A stretch of 64,000 bases of DNA from Mesorhizobium sp. Root554 (GCF_001427025.1 NZ_LMGA01000001.1:2033222-2097221); one strand, 5' to 3'. Shown: positions 46,265 through 55,965, counted from the stretch's first letter. Made by a program: numbers and translations. The notes: generated by a model not told the origin, from the sequence alone.

Positions 46265-46696
46265 CTACCCGATCTTTTCGGTGCGGCGGATCCTGGCTTC
46301 GTCGAGCACCCGGCTCAGCAGCGCCGTGTTCACGTCCGGATCGTCCTGCGGCGTCTGGAATGAAACATAGTTCATCACCACCGATGCCTCGTGCTCGGTC
46401 AGCGTCAACTGGAAGTAAACGGTCACGCCCGGCAGCCTGAGTTCGAGGTCGAGCACGATGCGCGGTGCGCCGCTCCAGTCCACATAGGCTTCACCGCCAT
46501 GGCCGAGCCGCAGCGTTCCCGGCATGAAGAACAGCTCGCTGGCCGATTCGACCAGATCGGACAGGCAGGCGAAATGCTCCAGCCGGATGAACGCGATGTA
46601 GTCGGCGACATCGATCAGCCGCAGTTCGCGCACCACCTGTTCGATGGCGTCGGCGACGATGGCTTCGCGTGAGAGAGCGTGCGGCTGGCGGTTCAT
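46265..46696 (-). CDS. Small flagellar-locus protein, unknown function
   Basis: A 143-residue soluble protein with no signal or membrane segment and mixed helix and strand (for example VDWSGAPRIVLDLELRLPG). It overlaps flhB by four bases (ATGA) and closes the motA-fliM-fliN-fliG-flhB operon, so it is probably co-translated with flhB. I recall hypothetical genes at this place in other rhizobial flagellar loci but no known function. It might be a chaperone or a flagellar control factor, which is inference. Confidence 0.7.
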   Translation of the reverse strand: MNRQPHALSREAIVADAIEQVVRELRLIDVADYIAFIRLEHFACLSDLVESASELFFMPGTLRLGHGGEAYVDWSGAPRIVLDLELRLPGVTVYFQLTLTEHEASVVMNYVSFQTPQDDPDVNTALLSRVLDEARIRRTEKIG

Positions 46697-47775
46697 GACA
46701 CCTGTCGGCGTTGCGTTTTGTTTGCGTAGATGACCCGCACCAGTTCGGCGACGGCCTCGTAGAATTGCGATGGGATGACACTATCGACCGAAACTTGCTT
46801 GTACATGGAGCGGGCAAGCGCCACGTCCTCGAAGATCGGAATGTTGTTTTCGCGGGCGATTTCGCGGATCTTGAGCGCGACGAGGTCCTGTCCCTTGGCG
46901 AGCACGACGGGCGCCGAATCCTCGTCGCGGACATATTTGAGCGCGATGGAAAAGTGCGTCGGGTTGGCGATCACAAGCGTCGCCTTGGGCACGTTCGTCA
47001 TCATCCGGCGCCGCGCCCGGTCGCGCGCCAGCGAACGCAGCCGCGACTTGATGATCGGGTCGCCTTCGGACTGCTTCAGCTCGTCCTTCACCTCCTGCTT
47101 GCTCATCCGCAGATCCTGCTTCCAGTGGAAGCGCGACCAGATGAAGTCGGCGGCGGCGATGGCGGCCATCACCATCACCACGGCGACGAGGATATCGACA
47201 GCCATCGAACGGATCACGGTCCCGAACTCGAACGGGTTGGTGATCATGCCTGCCAGCAATTGCTGGTGATCTTCCGACAGGGCGAACACCAGGACCAGAA
47301 TGGCGAAGCCGAGTTTGGCCAGCGATTTGATGAACTCCACGAAGCCCTGGACGCCGAATATCCGCTTCCAGCCCTGGCTGATCGAGATGCGCGAGGCTTG
47401 CGGCCGAATCCGCTCGGCGACGAACTGCGGCAGGTTCTGGAAAACGGAGGCAATGACGCCGGCAACGACGAGCAGGACGAGCAGGCTGGTCACGGCATGG
47501 CCGATCTCGGCCAGCACCACCTTGTAAAGCGTGATGACATCGGTCTCGGTGTCCATCGGCCACGCTTCGGGCTTTTCCAGAAAGGTCGCCAGGAAAACGC
47601 CGAGGTTCGTCACGGCGTCCTTGGCGTAGAAGACGGTGAAAAGCAGGATGGCGACGAAGGATGTGAAGATCGCCGCTTCCTTCGAGTGCGGCAGCTTGCC
47701 TTCCTCGACCGTGTCGCGGATTTTCTTCTCGGTCGCTTCTTCTGTTTTGGAATCCTTGTCGACCGCGTCGGCCAT
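46693..47775 (-). CDS. flhB: Flagellar export protein FlhB
   Basis: The 360-residue switch of the flagellar type III export gate. Four membrane helices (about 35-210) precede a cytoplasmic domain that self-cleaves at NPTH (271-274), a motif intact here. The N-terminal cytoplasmic segment begins MADAVDKDSKTEEAT. It follows fliG by 23 bases in the motA operon and overlaps the small downstream gene. The length is normal. Confidence 0.96.
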   Translation of the reverse strand: MADAVDKDSKTEEATEKKIRDTVEEGKLPHSKEAAIFTSFVAILLFTVFYAKDAVTNLGVFLATFLEKPEAWPMDTETDVITLYKVVLAEIGHAVTSLLVLLVVAGVIASVFQNLPQFVAERIRPQASRISISQGWKRIFGVQGFVEFIKSLAKLGFAILVLVFALSEDHQQLLAGMITNPFEFGTVIRSMAVDILVAVVMVMAAIAAADFIWSRFHWKQDLRMSKQEVKDELKQSEGDPIIKSRLRSLARDRARRRMMTNVPKATLVIANPTHFSIALKYVRDEDSAPVVLAKGQDLVALKIREIARENNIPIFEDVALARSMYKQVSVDSVIPSQFYEAVAELVRVIYANKTQRRQVS

Positions 47776-47798
47776 GGTGCGGTCAGCCGATCACGATA

Positions 47799-48812
47799 TC
47801 AGGCGGCATCGGCGGTCTGGGCCGCCGGAAGGTCGAACCCGCCTTCGCGCGCCAGCCGGATGGTCGTCGTGGCGACGGTCTTGCGCGCCTGCGCTATGTC
47901 CGCGGCCGCGACATTTTCCGAACCCGAGCTCAGCTCGGACTCGATCATGCGCCGTGCGCGCGCGCCGATGGAGGACAGCACTGCTTCGGTCAGGGCCGGC
48001 GGCGCGCCGCGCAGGGCGAGCGTCACCACCTCGGTCGACAAGCCGTCGAAAATCTGTACGCGGGCCTTCTGCGTCAGCAGCGGAATATCGTCGAAACTGA
48101 AGATGCGCGCGCGCACCCCGTCGAGATCGGGGGTGCCGGCGGCGGCGAGGTCGTCCATCACTTCGTCGAGCTGGCCCTTGTCCATCTCATTGAGGACGCT
48201 GGCGAGGCGCGCCTGTCCGGCCGACGTGTCCTTCGAAGACGTCTCGGCCAGCACCTTGGTGCGCAACTGGTTCTCGACGATGCGGGTCGCCGTTTCCGGC
48301 ACCGTCGAAAGCGTCAGCATCCGCTTCATGATTTCGCCACGCAGCGGTTTGTCGATGGTCAGCAGGACGCTGGCGGTCGCCTGCGGCGCCAGCTTCGACA
48401 AAACCATGGCCGACGTCTGCGGATGCTCGCCCGCCAGGAAACGGCCGAGCCGTGAAGGTTCGAGCTTCTCGAGCTCCGGCCAGATCGGCGGCGGTCCTTC
48501 CGGCGCCGTTTCGACCTGCCGTCCATTCATGATCTCGCTGACTTCCTCGGGCGAAAGCGATTCCAGGATCGTATCCATCTTGTCGGCGGAATCGAGCAGC
48601 CCGGCGCCTTCGGTGAATTCGGCCTCGAATTCCGCCACGATCCGCTCGAGGTCGCTTTGCGGGATGGTGCGCAACAGCCGCGCGGCCTCGATGAGCGCCT
48701 TCAATTCCTCCTGCTTGAAGAATTTCAGCAGCCGGCTCGCGGAAGGCTTGCCCATCGCGACCAGGATGGCGGCGGCTTTCTGCGCGCGCGTCAGGGTCAC
48801 CGGCGCCGTCAT
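47799..48812 (-). CDS. fliG: Flagellar motor switch protein FliG
   Basis: The 337-residue rotor protein that contacts the stator and the MS-ring. N-terminal (about 10-115), middle (about 120-240) and C-terminal (about 245-335) domains are seen, with an EHPQTSAMVLSKL-type motif in the middle domain and the charged GVRARIFSFDDI and EVVTLALRG regions towards the C terminus. GGAAGGG precedes the ATG. It lies between fliN and flhB in the motA operon. Confidence 0.95.
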   Translation of the reverse strand: MTAPVTLTRAQKAAAILVAMGKPSASRLLKFFKQEELKALIEAARLLRTIPQSDLERIVAEFEAEFTEGAGLLDSADKMDTILESLSPEEVSEIMNGRQVETAPEGPPPIWPELEKLEPSRLGRFLAGEHPQTSAMVLSKLAPQATASVLLTIDKPLRGEIMKRMLTLSTVPETATRIVENQLRTKVLAETSSKDTSAGQARLASVLNEMDKGQLDEVMDDLAAAGTPDLDGVRARIFSFDDIPLLTQKARVQIFDGLSTEVVTLALRGAPPALTEAVLSSIGARARRMIESELSSGSENVAAADIAQARKTVATTTIRLAREGGFDLPAAQTADAA

Positions 48813-48855
48813 GCTCTTGTCCCTTCCTGCCGGTCGCTGGCGGCTGGCCGCATCA

Positions 48856-49239
48856 TCAATCGTTCTTCCCGGCGGTGACTTCGGTCAGCCTTATGCCAAA
48901 GCGCGACGGATCGCTCTCCAGCACGGTGATCTCGCCGCGCGCGATCTTGCGGCCGTTGACGATCACGTCGACCGGCTCGCCGATGCGCCGGTCCAGCGCC
49001 ACCGTTGAACCCTTCTGCAGCGCCATCAGGTCGGACACCGGCATCTGGGCGCTGCCGAGAACGATCTGCACCTCGACCGGTATGTTCATGATGACGCCGG
49101 TGTTGAGCGAGGCGGAATCGCGGAACGGAACGTCCGGCCGCTTCTCCTCGTCGCGCAGCACGCCGCGCAATTCCTCGATGGCGCGGTCGAGTTGCTCTTC
49201 CTGGACATCGAGAGCCGGCTCTGCGTTGGTCTTGGTCAT
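48856..49239 (-). CDS. fliN: Flagellar motor switch protein FliN
   Basis: A 127-residue C-ring protein. After a variable, charged N terminus (about 1-45) comes the SPOA domain with [20 protein letters not shown] and the closing [16 protein letters not shown] segment ([16 protein letters not shown]). GGAG lies before the ATG at 49239. It is between fliM and fliG, the usual order in rhizobial motor operons. Confidence 0.94.
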   Translation of the reverse strand: MTKTNAEPALDVQEEQLDRAIEELRGVLRDEEKRPDVPFRDSASLNTGVIMNIPVEVQIVLGSAQMPVSDLMALQKGSTVALDRRIGEPVDVIVNGRKIARGEITVLESDPSRFGIRLTEVTAGKND

Positions 49240-49263
49240 GCGTCGTCTCCGGAGGGCTGCCGC

Positions 49264-50193
49264 TCAATGCGGCACGAGCCCGTCGATAAAATCCTGGCCC
49301 GCGTCGAACGGATGCTTGATGCGGACCGTGTAGTTTTGCCCGAGCTTGCCGAATTCGCAGACGAACAGCGTCTTGTTGCGGCTCGAAAGCCGCGCCTGCG
49401 ATTGCGCCGTTTCCTCGATCTCGATCACCTGTCCCGCCTCCAGCCCGGCGAGCTGCCCGAGCGTCAGCGTGGCCAAAGGCATTGTCGCCTCGAGCGTCAC
49501 CGCCGAGCGCATCACTTCCTCGGAAAAGCGCTGCCGCCAGGTGGAACTCGTGGATGCCTCGGCACCCGAATCGTTGCCGCGCTCGGCCAGAAGCACCCGC
49601 TGCGGAACCGTCACGGCAATGGTGCCGCTGTCCGCCGGCGTCGACAGGGAAAAGACGATGCGGGCCGCCGGACCGTCGCGCAGGACGCGCCGCTGCGCCT
49701 CGGCCCCGGACAGGGCCGCGGGCACCGGCAGACGTAGGTTCAGCCCGCGCGAACCGGAGCCGTTGAAAGCCTCGGCGATCTGCTGGAACAACAGCGTCGC
49801 GACCTCCGTTTCGATGGACGACAGGTCGCGATTGATGGGTGCGGCGGGCATGTCCGCATCGCCGCCGAACAGCAGGCACACCATGACGGCGATCGCCTGA
49901 GCGTCCATGACGATAGTCAGCGTGTCTGGCGAGGATGGCGAGGCGACCACCGTCATCGCGAAGGATTCGCCCGCCCGGGCCCGGGCGTCCGCCACGCGGG
50001 AAACCTCGACGGCCGAAAGATCGACGGCGACAGCCGTTCCAATTCCTTCGGCCAGGCTCTTTTGCAGCAGCGGCAGAACCCGCTCCGCGAGGGACTGCGC
50101 CGCCCCCGTCACGTCGGAGGCGTCGCCGCTTTCGCCGACCAGGCGCTCGATGATGAGCGCGCGCGCCTCCGCCGGGTTGCCGGGGCTACTCAT
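49264..50193 (-). CDS. fliM: Flagellar motor switch protein FliM
   Basis: A 309-residue rhizobial-type FliM, which binds phospho-CheY and couples it to rotor direction. The family is divergent from enteric FliM; support comes from its position between motA and fliN, the central conserved region and the C-terminal SPOA-like segment with AGQVIEIEETAQSQARLSS and CEFGKLGQNYTVRI. The usual N-terminal CheY-binding motif is not obvious in MSSPGNPAEARAL. Confidence 0.88.
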   Translation of the reverse strand: MSSPGNPAEARALIIERLVGESGDASDVTGAAQSLAERVLPLLQKSLAEGIGTAVAVDLSAVEVSRVADARARAGESFAMTVVASPSSPDTLTIVMDAQAIAVMVCLLFGGDADMPAAPINRDLSSIETEVATLLFQQIAEAFNGSGSRGLNLRLPVPAALSGAEAQRRVLRDGPAARIVFSLSTPADSGTIAVTVPQRVLLAERGNDSGAEASTSSTWRQRFSEEVMRSAVTLEATMPLATLTLGQLAGLEAGQVIEIEETAQSQARLSSRNKTLFVCEFGKLGQNYTVRIKHPFDAGQDFIDGLVPH

Positions 50194-50228
50194 GCTTGCG
50201 GCTTTCGGCTGGAGGATCGCGACATCCG

Positions 50229-51110
50229 TCAGGCGGCCTTCTTTTCGCCCGAGGCCGAGCCGGTGTTCATCGTGCTTTGTTCAACGGCATCGATGGAGGG
50301 ACGGTCATGCGAGGAAATCGTCTTGCGCCCGAACTCGATCGCCACCTGGGGCAGCGAACCGTTCATGTAGGCGAGCAGCGTCTGCTTCACGATCACGTAG
50401 AGGCGGTTCTTCTTGTCGCGCACCGTCTTGATCTTGGTGGCGATGGGACCGACCACGGCATACGAAAGGAAGATGCCGAGGAAGGTGCCAACCAGCGCGG
50501 CGCCGATCAGGCCGCCGAGGATTTCGGGCGACTGGTCGAGCGCGCCCATGGCCTTCACCACGCCGAGCACGGCCGCGACAATGCCGAGCGCCGGCAGGCC
50601 GTCGCCGACGGTGACGAGCGCATGATAGGCCTTCATCTTGTCGGCGCGGATGGTCTGGATTTCCTCGTCCATCAGCGCCTCGATCTCATGCGGACGGGCA
50701 TTGCCGATGATGATGATGCGGCAGTAGTCGCAGATGAAATGCGTCAAATCGTGGTTCTTCAGCACGGTGGGGAAAGCCTGGAAGATCGCCGATTCTTCCG
50801 GGTTGTCGATATGGGCCTCGACTTCGCTGCGCGATTTGGTGCGCAGTTCGCGCATCAGGCTGTGCAGCACGCCGAGCGTTTCGAGATAGTCCTGCTCCTT
50901 CGGCACCGCCTGCTTGAAGGCCTCCATGATGCCCTTGCCGGTGTCCTTCACGGTTTTCATCGGATTGGCCACCAGGAAGGTTCCGAGCGCCGCGCCGCAG
51001 ATGATGACCGCTTCCCAGGGCTGCATCAGCACCTGCAGGTGTCCGCCCATGGCCATGAAGCCACCCAGCACGCAGCCCAGCGTCACCACGAGTCCGATCA
51101 GAATGCCCAC
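50229..51110 (-). CDS. motA: Flagellar motor stator protein MotA
   Basis: A 293-residue proton channel component with four membrane helices (about 3-20, 30-48, 170-190 and 200-225) and a large cytoplasmic loop. The conserved Pro lies in [15 protein letters not shown], and the loop has the charged residues [11 protein letters not shown]. The GTG at 51110 was chosen over GTG 51131 because family proteins start MGI.IGLVVT and AAGGA precedes it. motB is not in the window. Divergent from the DUF1217 gene. Confidence 0.93.
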   Translation of the reverse strand: MGILIGLVVTLGCVLGGFMAMGGHLQVLMQPWEAVIICGAALGTFLVANPMKTVKDTGKGIMEAFKQAVPKEQDYLETLGVLHSLMRELRTKSRSEVEAHIDNPEESAIFQAFPTVLKNHDLTHFICDYCRIIIIGNARPHEIEALMDEEIQTIRADKMKAYHALVTVGDGLPALGIVAAVLGVVKAMGALDQSPEILGGLIGAALVGTFLGIFLSYAVVGPIATKIKTVRDKKNRLYVIVKQTLLAYMNGSLPQVAIEFGRKTISSHDRPSIDAVEQSTMNTGSASGEKKAA

Positions 51111-51252
51111 GCAAATTCCTTCCGACTTCACATCTCAAGCACGAATACGCTTCGTGCCTTGTGTGAGGCTTGAATCGCAGGCGAACCCCGATTCAGTTTC
51201 GCGCAAGGAAGCTGGAGTAGTGTGATGGTCTAGCTTCGGCCGGAGGCACGTC
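51111..51252. promoter_or_regulatory. Divergent promoter region between motA and the DUF1217 gene
   Basis: 142 bases serve both flagellar operons. An inverted repeat GCACGAA (51139-51145) and TTCGTGC (51151-51157) and two GANTC sites (51172-51176, 51190-51194) are visible. No clear sigma consensus was found; binding of a regulator such as Rem is inference. Confidence 0.5.
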
Positions 51253-53064
51253 TTGTTGAGCACCTATGCGAGCTATCAGCTCATCGCCAGGGATATTCCG
51301 AAATCCCTCGACCGGATCGGCAGCCAGCCCGTCGTCGAACGCGAGACCGAGTACTATCTGGCCAATATCGGCAACGTCAAAAGCATCGACGAGTTCGTCA
51401 AGAACGACCGGCTTTTCAAATACGCCATGAATGCCTTCGGGCTGGGCGACATGTCCTATGCCAAGGCTTTCATGGTGAAGGCACTGAAGGAAGGCGTCAC
51501 CGATCCCGACAGCTTCGCCAACAAGCTGACCGACAAGCGCTACGCCGAATTCGTCAAGGCCTTCAATTTCGCCAAGCTGGGCGACGCGGCCACCACCTAT
51601 AACGGCGCCCAGACCGACGTGCCGAAGAACTATGCCCTGCAGGTCGATCTCGGCGTGGTGAAGGAGAGCTTCGCCTTCACCGAAGCCGAGACGAGCTACT
51701 ACATCTCCAACATCGGCAATGTGAAGTCGGTCGACGATCTGTTGAACGATCCGCGGCTTCTCGATTATGCCATGGCGACATTCGGACTCGATTCCGAGAC
51801 GGAGCCGGCGGCCACGGTGCGGCAGATGCTGGAAGGCGGCGTCAGCGATCCGCAAAGCCCTGCCAACCAGCTCGCCGACAAGCGCTATGCGGCGTTCGTG
51901 ACGATCTTCGATTTCGCCCAGCACGGCGCGGACACCACCTCCCGCACCGAGGTCCAGGACGGCGTTCCGAAAAATTATGTCAACGCCACCGGCATGGGCC
52001 TGATCAAGCCCAGCGCCGAGTACATCAAAGGCGAGACGGACTATTTCCTGGCCAATATCGGCAAGGTCAGGAACGTCACCGACCTGCTCGCCAACAAGCG
52101 CCTGCTGACCTACGCCATGGCCACCTATGGCCTCGACGCCTCGACCGAGACGCCGAAGACGATCCGCAAGATGCTGGAGGGCGGGGTCAGCGATCCGTTG
52201 AGCCCGGCCAACCAGCTCGCCGACAAGAGCTATGCCGAGTTCGCCGCCGCCTTCAACTTCGCCGAGTTTGGCGATCAGGCGACCAGCCAGGACAGTGTCC
52301 TGAAGGACACGACCAGGCTTTACACGGCGAAATCGTCGCTCGGCCTGATCAAGCCGGGCGACGACTACGTCGCGGCCGAAACCAGCTACTATCTCGCCCA
52401 TGTCGGCGACGTGAAATCGATCGACGATCTCTTCGCCGACAAGCGGCTCTACAATTACGTCCTGTCGAGCTATGGGCTCGATCCGGGCAAGCAGGACCCG
52501 AAACTGATTCGCAGCGTGCTGGAAGGCGGCATCCGCGACCCGGAAAGCGTCGCCAACAAGCTTGCCAACAAGGCCTATGCGGGCCTCGCGGCCGCCTTCA
52601 ACTTCGAGGCCTATGGCGAGGACGCCACCACCTATCAGGCCAGCCACCAGCCCGTCGTCGACAAATACATGCGCCAGACGCTGGAAGAGGACGCCGGCAA
52701 GACCAATGAAGGCGTGCGGCTGGCGCTCTACTTCGAGCGCAAGGCCCCCGCCCTGACCAACTGGTACGAAGTGCTGGCCGACAAGGCGCTGGCAACCGTG
52801 ATCCGCACCGCCTTCGGCCTGTCGGACTCCTTCGCCAGCGCCGATATCGACAAGCAGGTCAAGCTGTTCGAATCAAAGATGGACATCCCCGATTTCGCCG
52901 ATCCCGAAAAACTCGGTGAGTTCATGACCCGCTTCACCAGCCTCTACGAGATCCAGAACCCGACATCCACGGCGCAGACATCGGTCAGCGTGCTGTTCTC
53001 CCAGCCGACCACGATCGGTGTCTCCACCGACCTCCTTATGGCCATGCAGCAGTTGAGGTTCTGA
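51253..53064 (+). CDS. DUF1217 flagellar-locus protein with 115-residue repeats
   Basis: A 603-residue protein with four tandem DUF1217 modules in exact 115-residue register: the marker ET(E/S/D)YY begins at residues 31, 146, 261 and 376. Each module has NIG.V.S...L, YAM...GL, a D(P)..FANKL-type loop (DP.S.AN.L) and AF(N/D)FA. A fifth, degenerate copy lies at about 490-590. TTG 51253 follows GGAGG at 51242-51246. It opens the flgF-fliI-flgB operon opposite motA. Function is unknown; the repeat makes a structural or export-linked role plausible. Confidence 0.85.
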   Translation: MLSTYASYQLIARDIPKSLDRIGSQPVVERETEYYLANIGNVKSIDEFVKNDRLFKYAMNAFGLGDMSYAKAFMVKALKEGVTDPDSFANKLTDKRYAEFVKAFNFAKLGDAATTYNGAQTDVPKNYALQVDLGVVKESFAFTEAETSYYISNIGNVKSVDDLLNDPRLLDYAMATFGLDSETEPAATVRQMLEGGVSDPQSPANQLADKRYAAFVTIFDFAQHGADTTSRTEVQDGVPKNYVNATGMGLIKPSAEYIKGETDYFLANIGKVRNVTDLLANKRLLTYAMATYGLDASTETPKTIRKMLEGGVSDPLSPANQLADKSYAEFAAAFNFAEFGDQATSQDSVLKDTTRLYTAKSSLGLIKPGDDYVAAETSYYLAHVGDVKSIDDLFADKRLYNYVLSSYGLDPGKQDPKLIRSVLEGGIRDPESVANKLANKAYAGLAAAFNFEAYGEDATTYQASHQPVVDKYMRQTLEEDAGKTNEGVRLALYFERKAPALTNWYEVLADKALATVIRTAFGLSDSFASADIDKQVKLFESKMDIPDFADPEKLGEFMTRFTSLYEIQNPTSTAQTSVSVLFSQPTTIGVSTDLLMAMQQLRF

Positions 53065-53069
53065 TCTCC

Positions 53070-53792
53070 ATGCAGGACAGTCTTTATGTCGCTCTTTCCT
53101 CACAGATCGCGCTCCAGCGCCGGCTGGACACCATCGCCGACAATGTCGCCAATGCTTCGACGGTCGGCTTCCGGGCCACCGGCGTCAAGTTCGAGGACAT
53201 GGTTTCCGGCTCTGGTCCCAAGGCGGTTTCCTTTGCCTCCTCCGGCGACACCTTCCTGTCGGGCGGGCATGGCGCGCTGACGGAAACCGGCAATCCTTTC
53301 GACTTTGCCATCCAGGGCGATGCCTGGTTCGGCATCGAGACGCCGGTCGGGACCGTGATGACGCGCGACGGCCGCTTCTCCATGAACGAGAATGGCGAGC
53401 TGATGTCGATCGAGGGCTATCCCGTCCTCGATGCCGGCGGCGCACCGATCCAGCTCGACCCGCGCAACGGCACGCCGACGGCCGGCGCCGACGGTTCGCT
53501 GCGGCAGGGCGACCAGCTTGTCGGCGCCATGGGGCTGTTCGCCTTCGACCCCGGCGAGAACTTCGTCCGCTACGGCAATTCCGGCGTCGTTCCCGCCCGC
53601 GAGCCGGAGCCGATAACCGACCGCGCCGATATCGGCGTGGCGCAGGGCTTCGTCGAAGAGTCCAACGTCAACCCGGTGCTGGAGATGACGCGGCTCATCC
53701 AGGTGCAGCGCGCCTTCGAGAATGTCGCGGCGCTGATCCGGCAAAATGAATCGTCCACCACCGAAGCCATCAAGACGCTCGGTTCGAAGTGA
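53070..53792 (+). CDS. flgF: Flagellar basal-body rod protein FlgF
   Basis: A 240-residue proximal rod protein. The N-terminal rod signature is ALQRRLDTIADNVANASTVG (about 15-34) and the C-terminal one EMTRLIQVQRAFENVAALI. The middle domain has FDFAIQGDAWFGIETP. It starts five bases after the DUF1217 gene and overlaps fliI by four bases (GTGA), so the three are probably coupled. Confidence 0.94.
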   Translation: MQDSLYVALSSQIALQRRLDTIADNVANASTVGFRATGVKFEDMVSGSGPKAVSFASSGDTFLSGGHGALTETGNPFDFAIQGDAWFGIETPVGTVMTRDGRFSMNENGELMSIEGYPVLDAGGAPIQLDPRNGTPTAGADGSLRQGDQLVGAMGLFAFDPGENFVRYGNSGVVPAREPEPITDRADIGVAQGFVEESNVNPVLEMTRLIQVQRAFENVAALIRQNESSTTEAIKTLGSK

Positions 53793-55183
53793 CCGAGGGA
53801 CAGTCGCTGATCCGCGCCGGCGATATGGAGCTTGGCGCAGCGCAACCCGGCCGGCTCGAAATGCTCGAGCAGCTCTGGCGGCGTTTTTCCGATGACGCAA
53901 CCGCTCTCAAGCGCGGCGGCCGGGTCAACGAGGTAAGCGCCACCCACTACAAGGTTCGTGGGCTTTCCGACGTGGCGCGTCTGGGCGACCTCGTCGAACA
54001 TCGCGGCCACACCAGCAACAGCCGCGGCGAGATCGTCAAGATAAGCAGCGACGAGGTGACCATCGCGCCCTTCGAGCGCAGCGCCGACGCCGGTATCGGC
54101 GACGCGGTGTTCCGGCGCGGACCGCTTTCGGTCAGCCCGCATGGATCGTGGCGCGGGCGCGCCATCGACGCCCTTGGCCGGCCCATTGATGGCGGCGCGC
54201 CGCTCGCGCGGGGCATCGCCGCCGGCAACGACAAGACGCCGGGCGCGCTCGCCCGCCAGCGCGTCGGCACCTCCTTCATGACCGGCGTGCGGGTCATCGA
54301 CATTTTCACGCCGCTCTGCTTCGGCCAGCGGCTGGGCGTTTTCGCCGGCTCAGGCGTCGGCAAGTCGACGCTGCTGGCGATGCTCGCCGGGGCCGACGCC
54401 TTCGACACCGTCGTCGTCGCGCTCATCGGCGAACGCGGCCGCGAGGTGCGCGAGTTCCTCGAAGACACGATCGGGCATTCCATGGCGAAGACGGTCGCCG
54501 TCGTCGCCACCAGCGACGAAAGCGCCATGATGCGCCGCCGCGCGCCCGATACGGCTATGCGCGTCGCCGAGCATTTCCGCGACCAGGGCCATCGCGTCCT
54601 GCTGATCCTCGATTCCATCACCCGCTTCGCCCACGCGCTGCGCGAAGTCGCAACCGGCACCGGCGAGCCGCCGGTGGCGCGCGGCTATCCGGCATCGGTC
54701 TTCACCGATCTGCCGAAACTGCTCGAGCGGGCCGGTCCCGGCGCCGAAGGAACCGGATCGATCACCGCCATCATCTCGGTGCTGGTGGACGGCGACGACC
54801 ACAACGATCCGGTCGCCGATTCCGTGCGCGGCATCCTCGATGGCCATGTGGTGCTGGACCGCGCCATTGCCGAGCAGGGCCGCTATCCGCCGGTCAACCC
54901 GCTGTCCTCGATCTCGCGGCTTGCCGGCAAGGCCTGGTCGCCAGAGCAGAAAACGCTGGTGACGCGGCTCAAGTCGATGATCGCCCGCTTCGAGGACACG
55001 CGCGATATCCGCCTGCTCGGCGCCTATCAGGGCGGCGCCGATCCCGAACTGGACATGGCGGTGCGCCAGGTGCCGCTGATCTACGAGGCGCTCATCCAGA
55101 CCCCGAGGGACAGGCCGTCGGCCGACCCCTTCTCCGACCTTGCAAGGCATCTGAAGAGGCTGACGTCCGATGCAGGAGAGTGA
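53789..55183 (+). CDS. fliI: Flagellum-specific ATPase FliI
   Basis: A 464-residue F1-beta-like ATPase that powers flagellar export. Walker A is GSGVGKST (187-194), and the ATPase core contains the conserved RVIDIFTPLC and Walker B-type LLILDSITRFAHALRE regions. The GTG start at 53789 overlaps the flgF stop. The 3' end overlaps the next gene by 14 bases. FliJ, its partner, is encoded near ctrA. Confidence 0.96.
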   Translation: MTEGQSLIRAGDMELGAAQPGRLEMLEQLWRRFSDDATALKRGGRVNEVSATHYKVRGLSDVARLGDLVEHRGHTSNSRGEIVKISSDEVTIAPFERSADAGIGDAVFRRGPLSVSPHGSWRGRAIDALGRPIDGGAPLARGIAAGNDKTPGALARQRVGTSFMTGVRVIDIFTPLCFGQRLGVFAGSGVGKSTLLAMLAGADAFDTVVVALIGERGREVREFLEDTIGHSMAKTVAVVATSDESAMMRRRAPDTAMRVAEHFRDQGHRVLLILDSITRFAHALREVATGTGEPPVARGYPASVFTDLPKLLERAGPGAEGTGSITAIISVLVDGDDHNDPVADSVRGILDGHVVLDRAIAEQGRYPPVNPLSSISRLAGKAWSPEQKTLVTRLKSMIARFEDTRDIRLLGAYQGGADPELDMAVRQVPLIYEALIQTPRDRPSADPFSDLARHLKRLTSDAGE

Positions 55184-55901
55184 ACGCCAGGACGCGGAAA
55201 GCATGCTGCGCGAGATGCTGGCGCAGAAGCAGGCCGAGGAAACGGTGCCGGCCCGGCGCAAGCCATTGGCGTCGTCATTGTCGCGTTTCAGCTTCAAAAC
55301 CCCGCGGCTTTTCCGCCGGAAGCGGAAGAGCGACGGCATTTCAGATCCATTGGACGAGCTTTTTGCCGCGAGCGCGCCGAAATTCACCTCATACTCGAAG
55401 GCGAAGGAGAGCCGGCGCAGCGACCTGATGATCGCCGCGCTGGGCGTGACGCTCGGCCTGATCTGCGCGGTCTTCCCGTGGTACATCTTCTTCAACCCGG
55501 AGCAGTTCGGCGTCCAGGGCATCAAGTTCGGCGGCCGTGGCGCCAATGCCGGCCGCGTCGCCGTTGAGCGCTCGGCCGGGAACGAGATGGCGCCAACGGG
55601 GGGGCCGGAGAAAAAGGCCGGCGACGTCGACCTGTTTTCCACCGGCACGCTGCCGGACAGGGACAAGGCGAAGGACAAGCCGCCGGGACCGGACCAGCAG
55701 CCCTTCCCCGCCGCGCCGGTCGAATACCGGCTGGTTCACGTCGCCAATGGCCGCGCCATGATCGAGGACGATGCCGGCCTGTGGATCGTCCAGCGCGGCT
55801 CGACGCTTCCCGATTCCAGCCAGGTCACGGCCATCGAGCAGCGCAACGGCAAATGGGTGCTGGTGACGAGCAAGGACCGCGTCGTCGAGATTTCCAATTA
55901 G
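55170..55901 (+). CDS. Flagellar-locus membrane protein, unknown function
   Basis: A 243-residue protein. The N-terminal cytoplasmic part (about 1-85) is Arg/Lys rich (for example RRKPLASSLSRFSFKTPRL), one membrane helix follows (about 88-108, LMIAALGVTLGLICAVFPWY), then a Pro/Gly/Lys linker, and a C-terminal beta-rich domain (about 185-243, VEYRLVHVANGRAMI ... DRVVEISN). It overlaps fliI by 14 bases and precedes flgB by 64. I recall it in other rhizobial flagellar operons without a function. It is not FliK by sequence. Confidence 0.75.
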   Translation: MQESERQDAESMLREMLAQKQAEETVPARRKPLASSLSRFSFKTPRLFRRKRKSDGISDPLDELFAASAPKFTSYSKAKESRRSDLMIAALGVTLGLICAVFPWYIFFNPEQFGVQGIKFGGRGANAGRVAVERSAGNEMAPTGGPEKKAGDVDLFSTGTLPDRDKAKDKPPGPDQQPFPAAPVEYRLVHVANGRAMIEDDAGLWIVQRGSTLPDSSQVTAIEQRNGKWVLVTSKDRVVEISN

Positions 55902-55965
55902 AGTCCTGCGCAAGGCCCGCGCAAGACTGGCGCACTAGTCTCCGCGAAGATGCCCGGAGATCGTG

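Noticed and set aside
46711..49008. Long plus-strand open frame across flhB and fliG
   Set aside because: Shadow of two certain minus-strand genes; no start context or domain.
51193..52647. 484-codon open frame opposite the DUF1217 gene, with repeats
   Set aside because: Its repeats are only the complement of the 115-residue modules on the plus strand.
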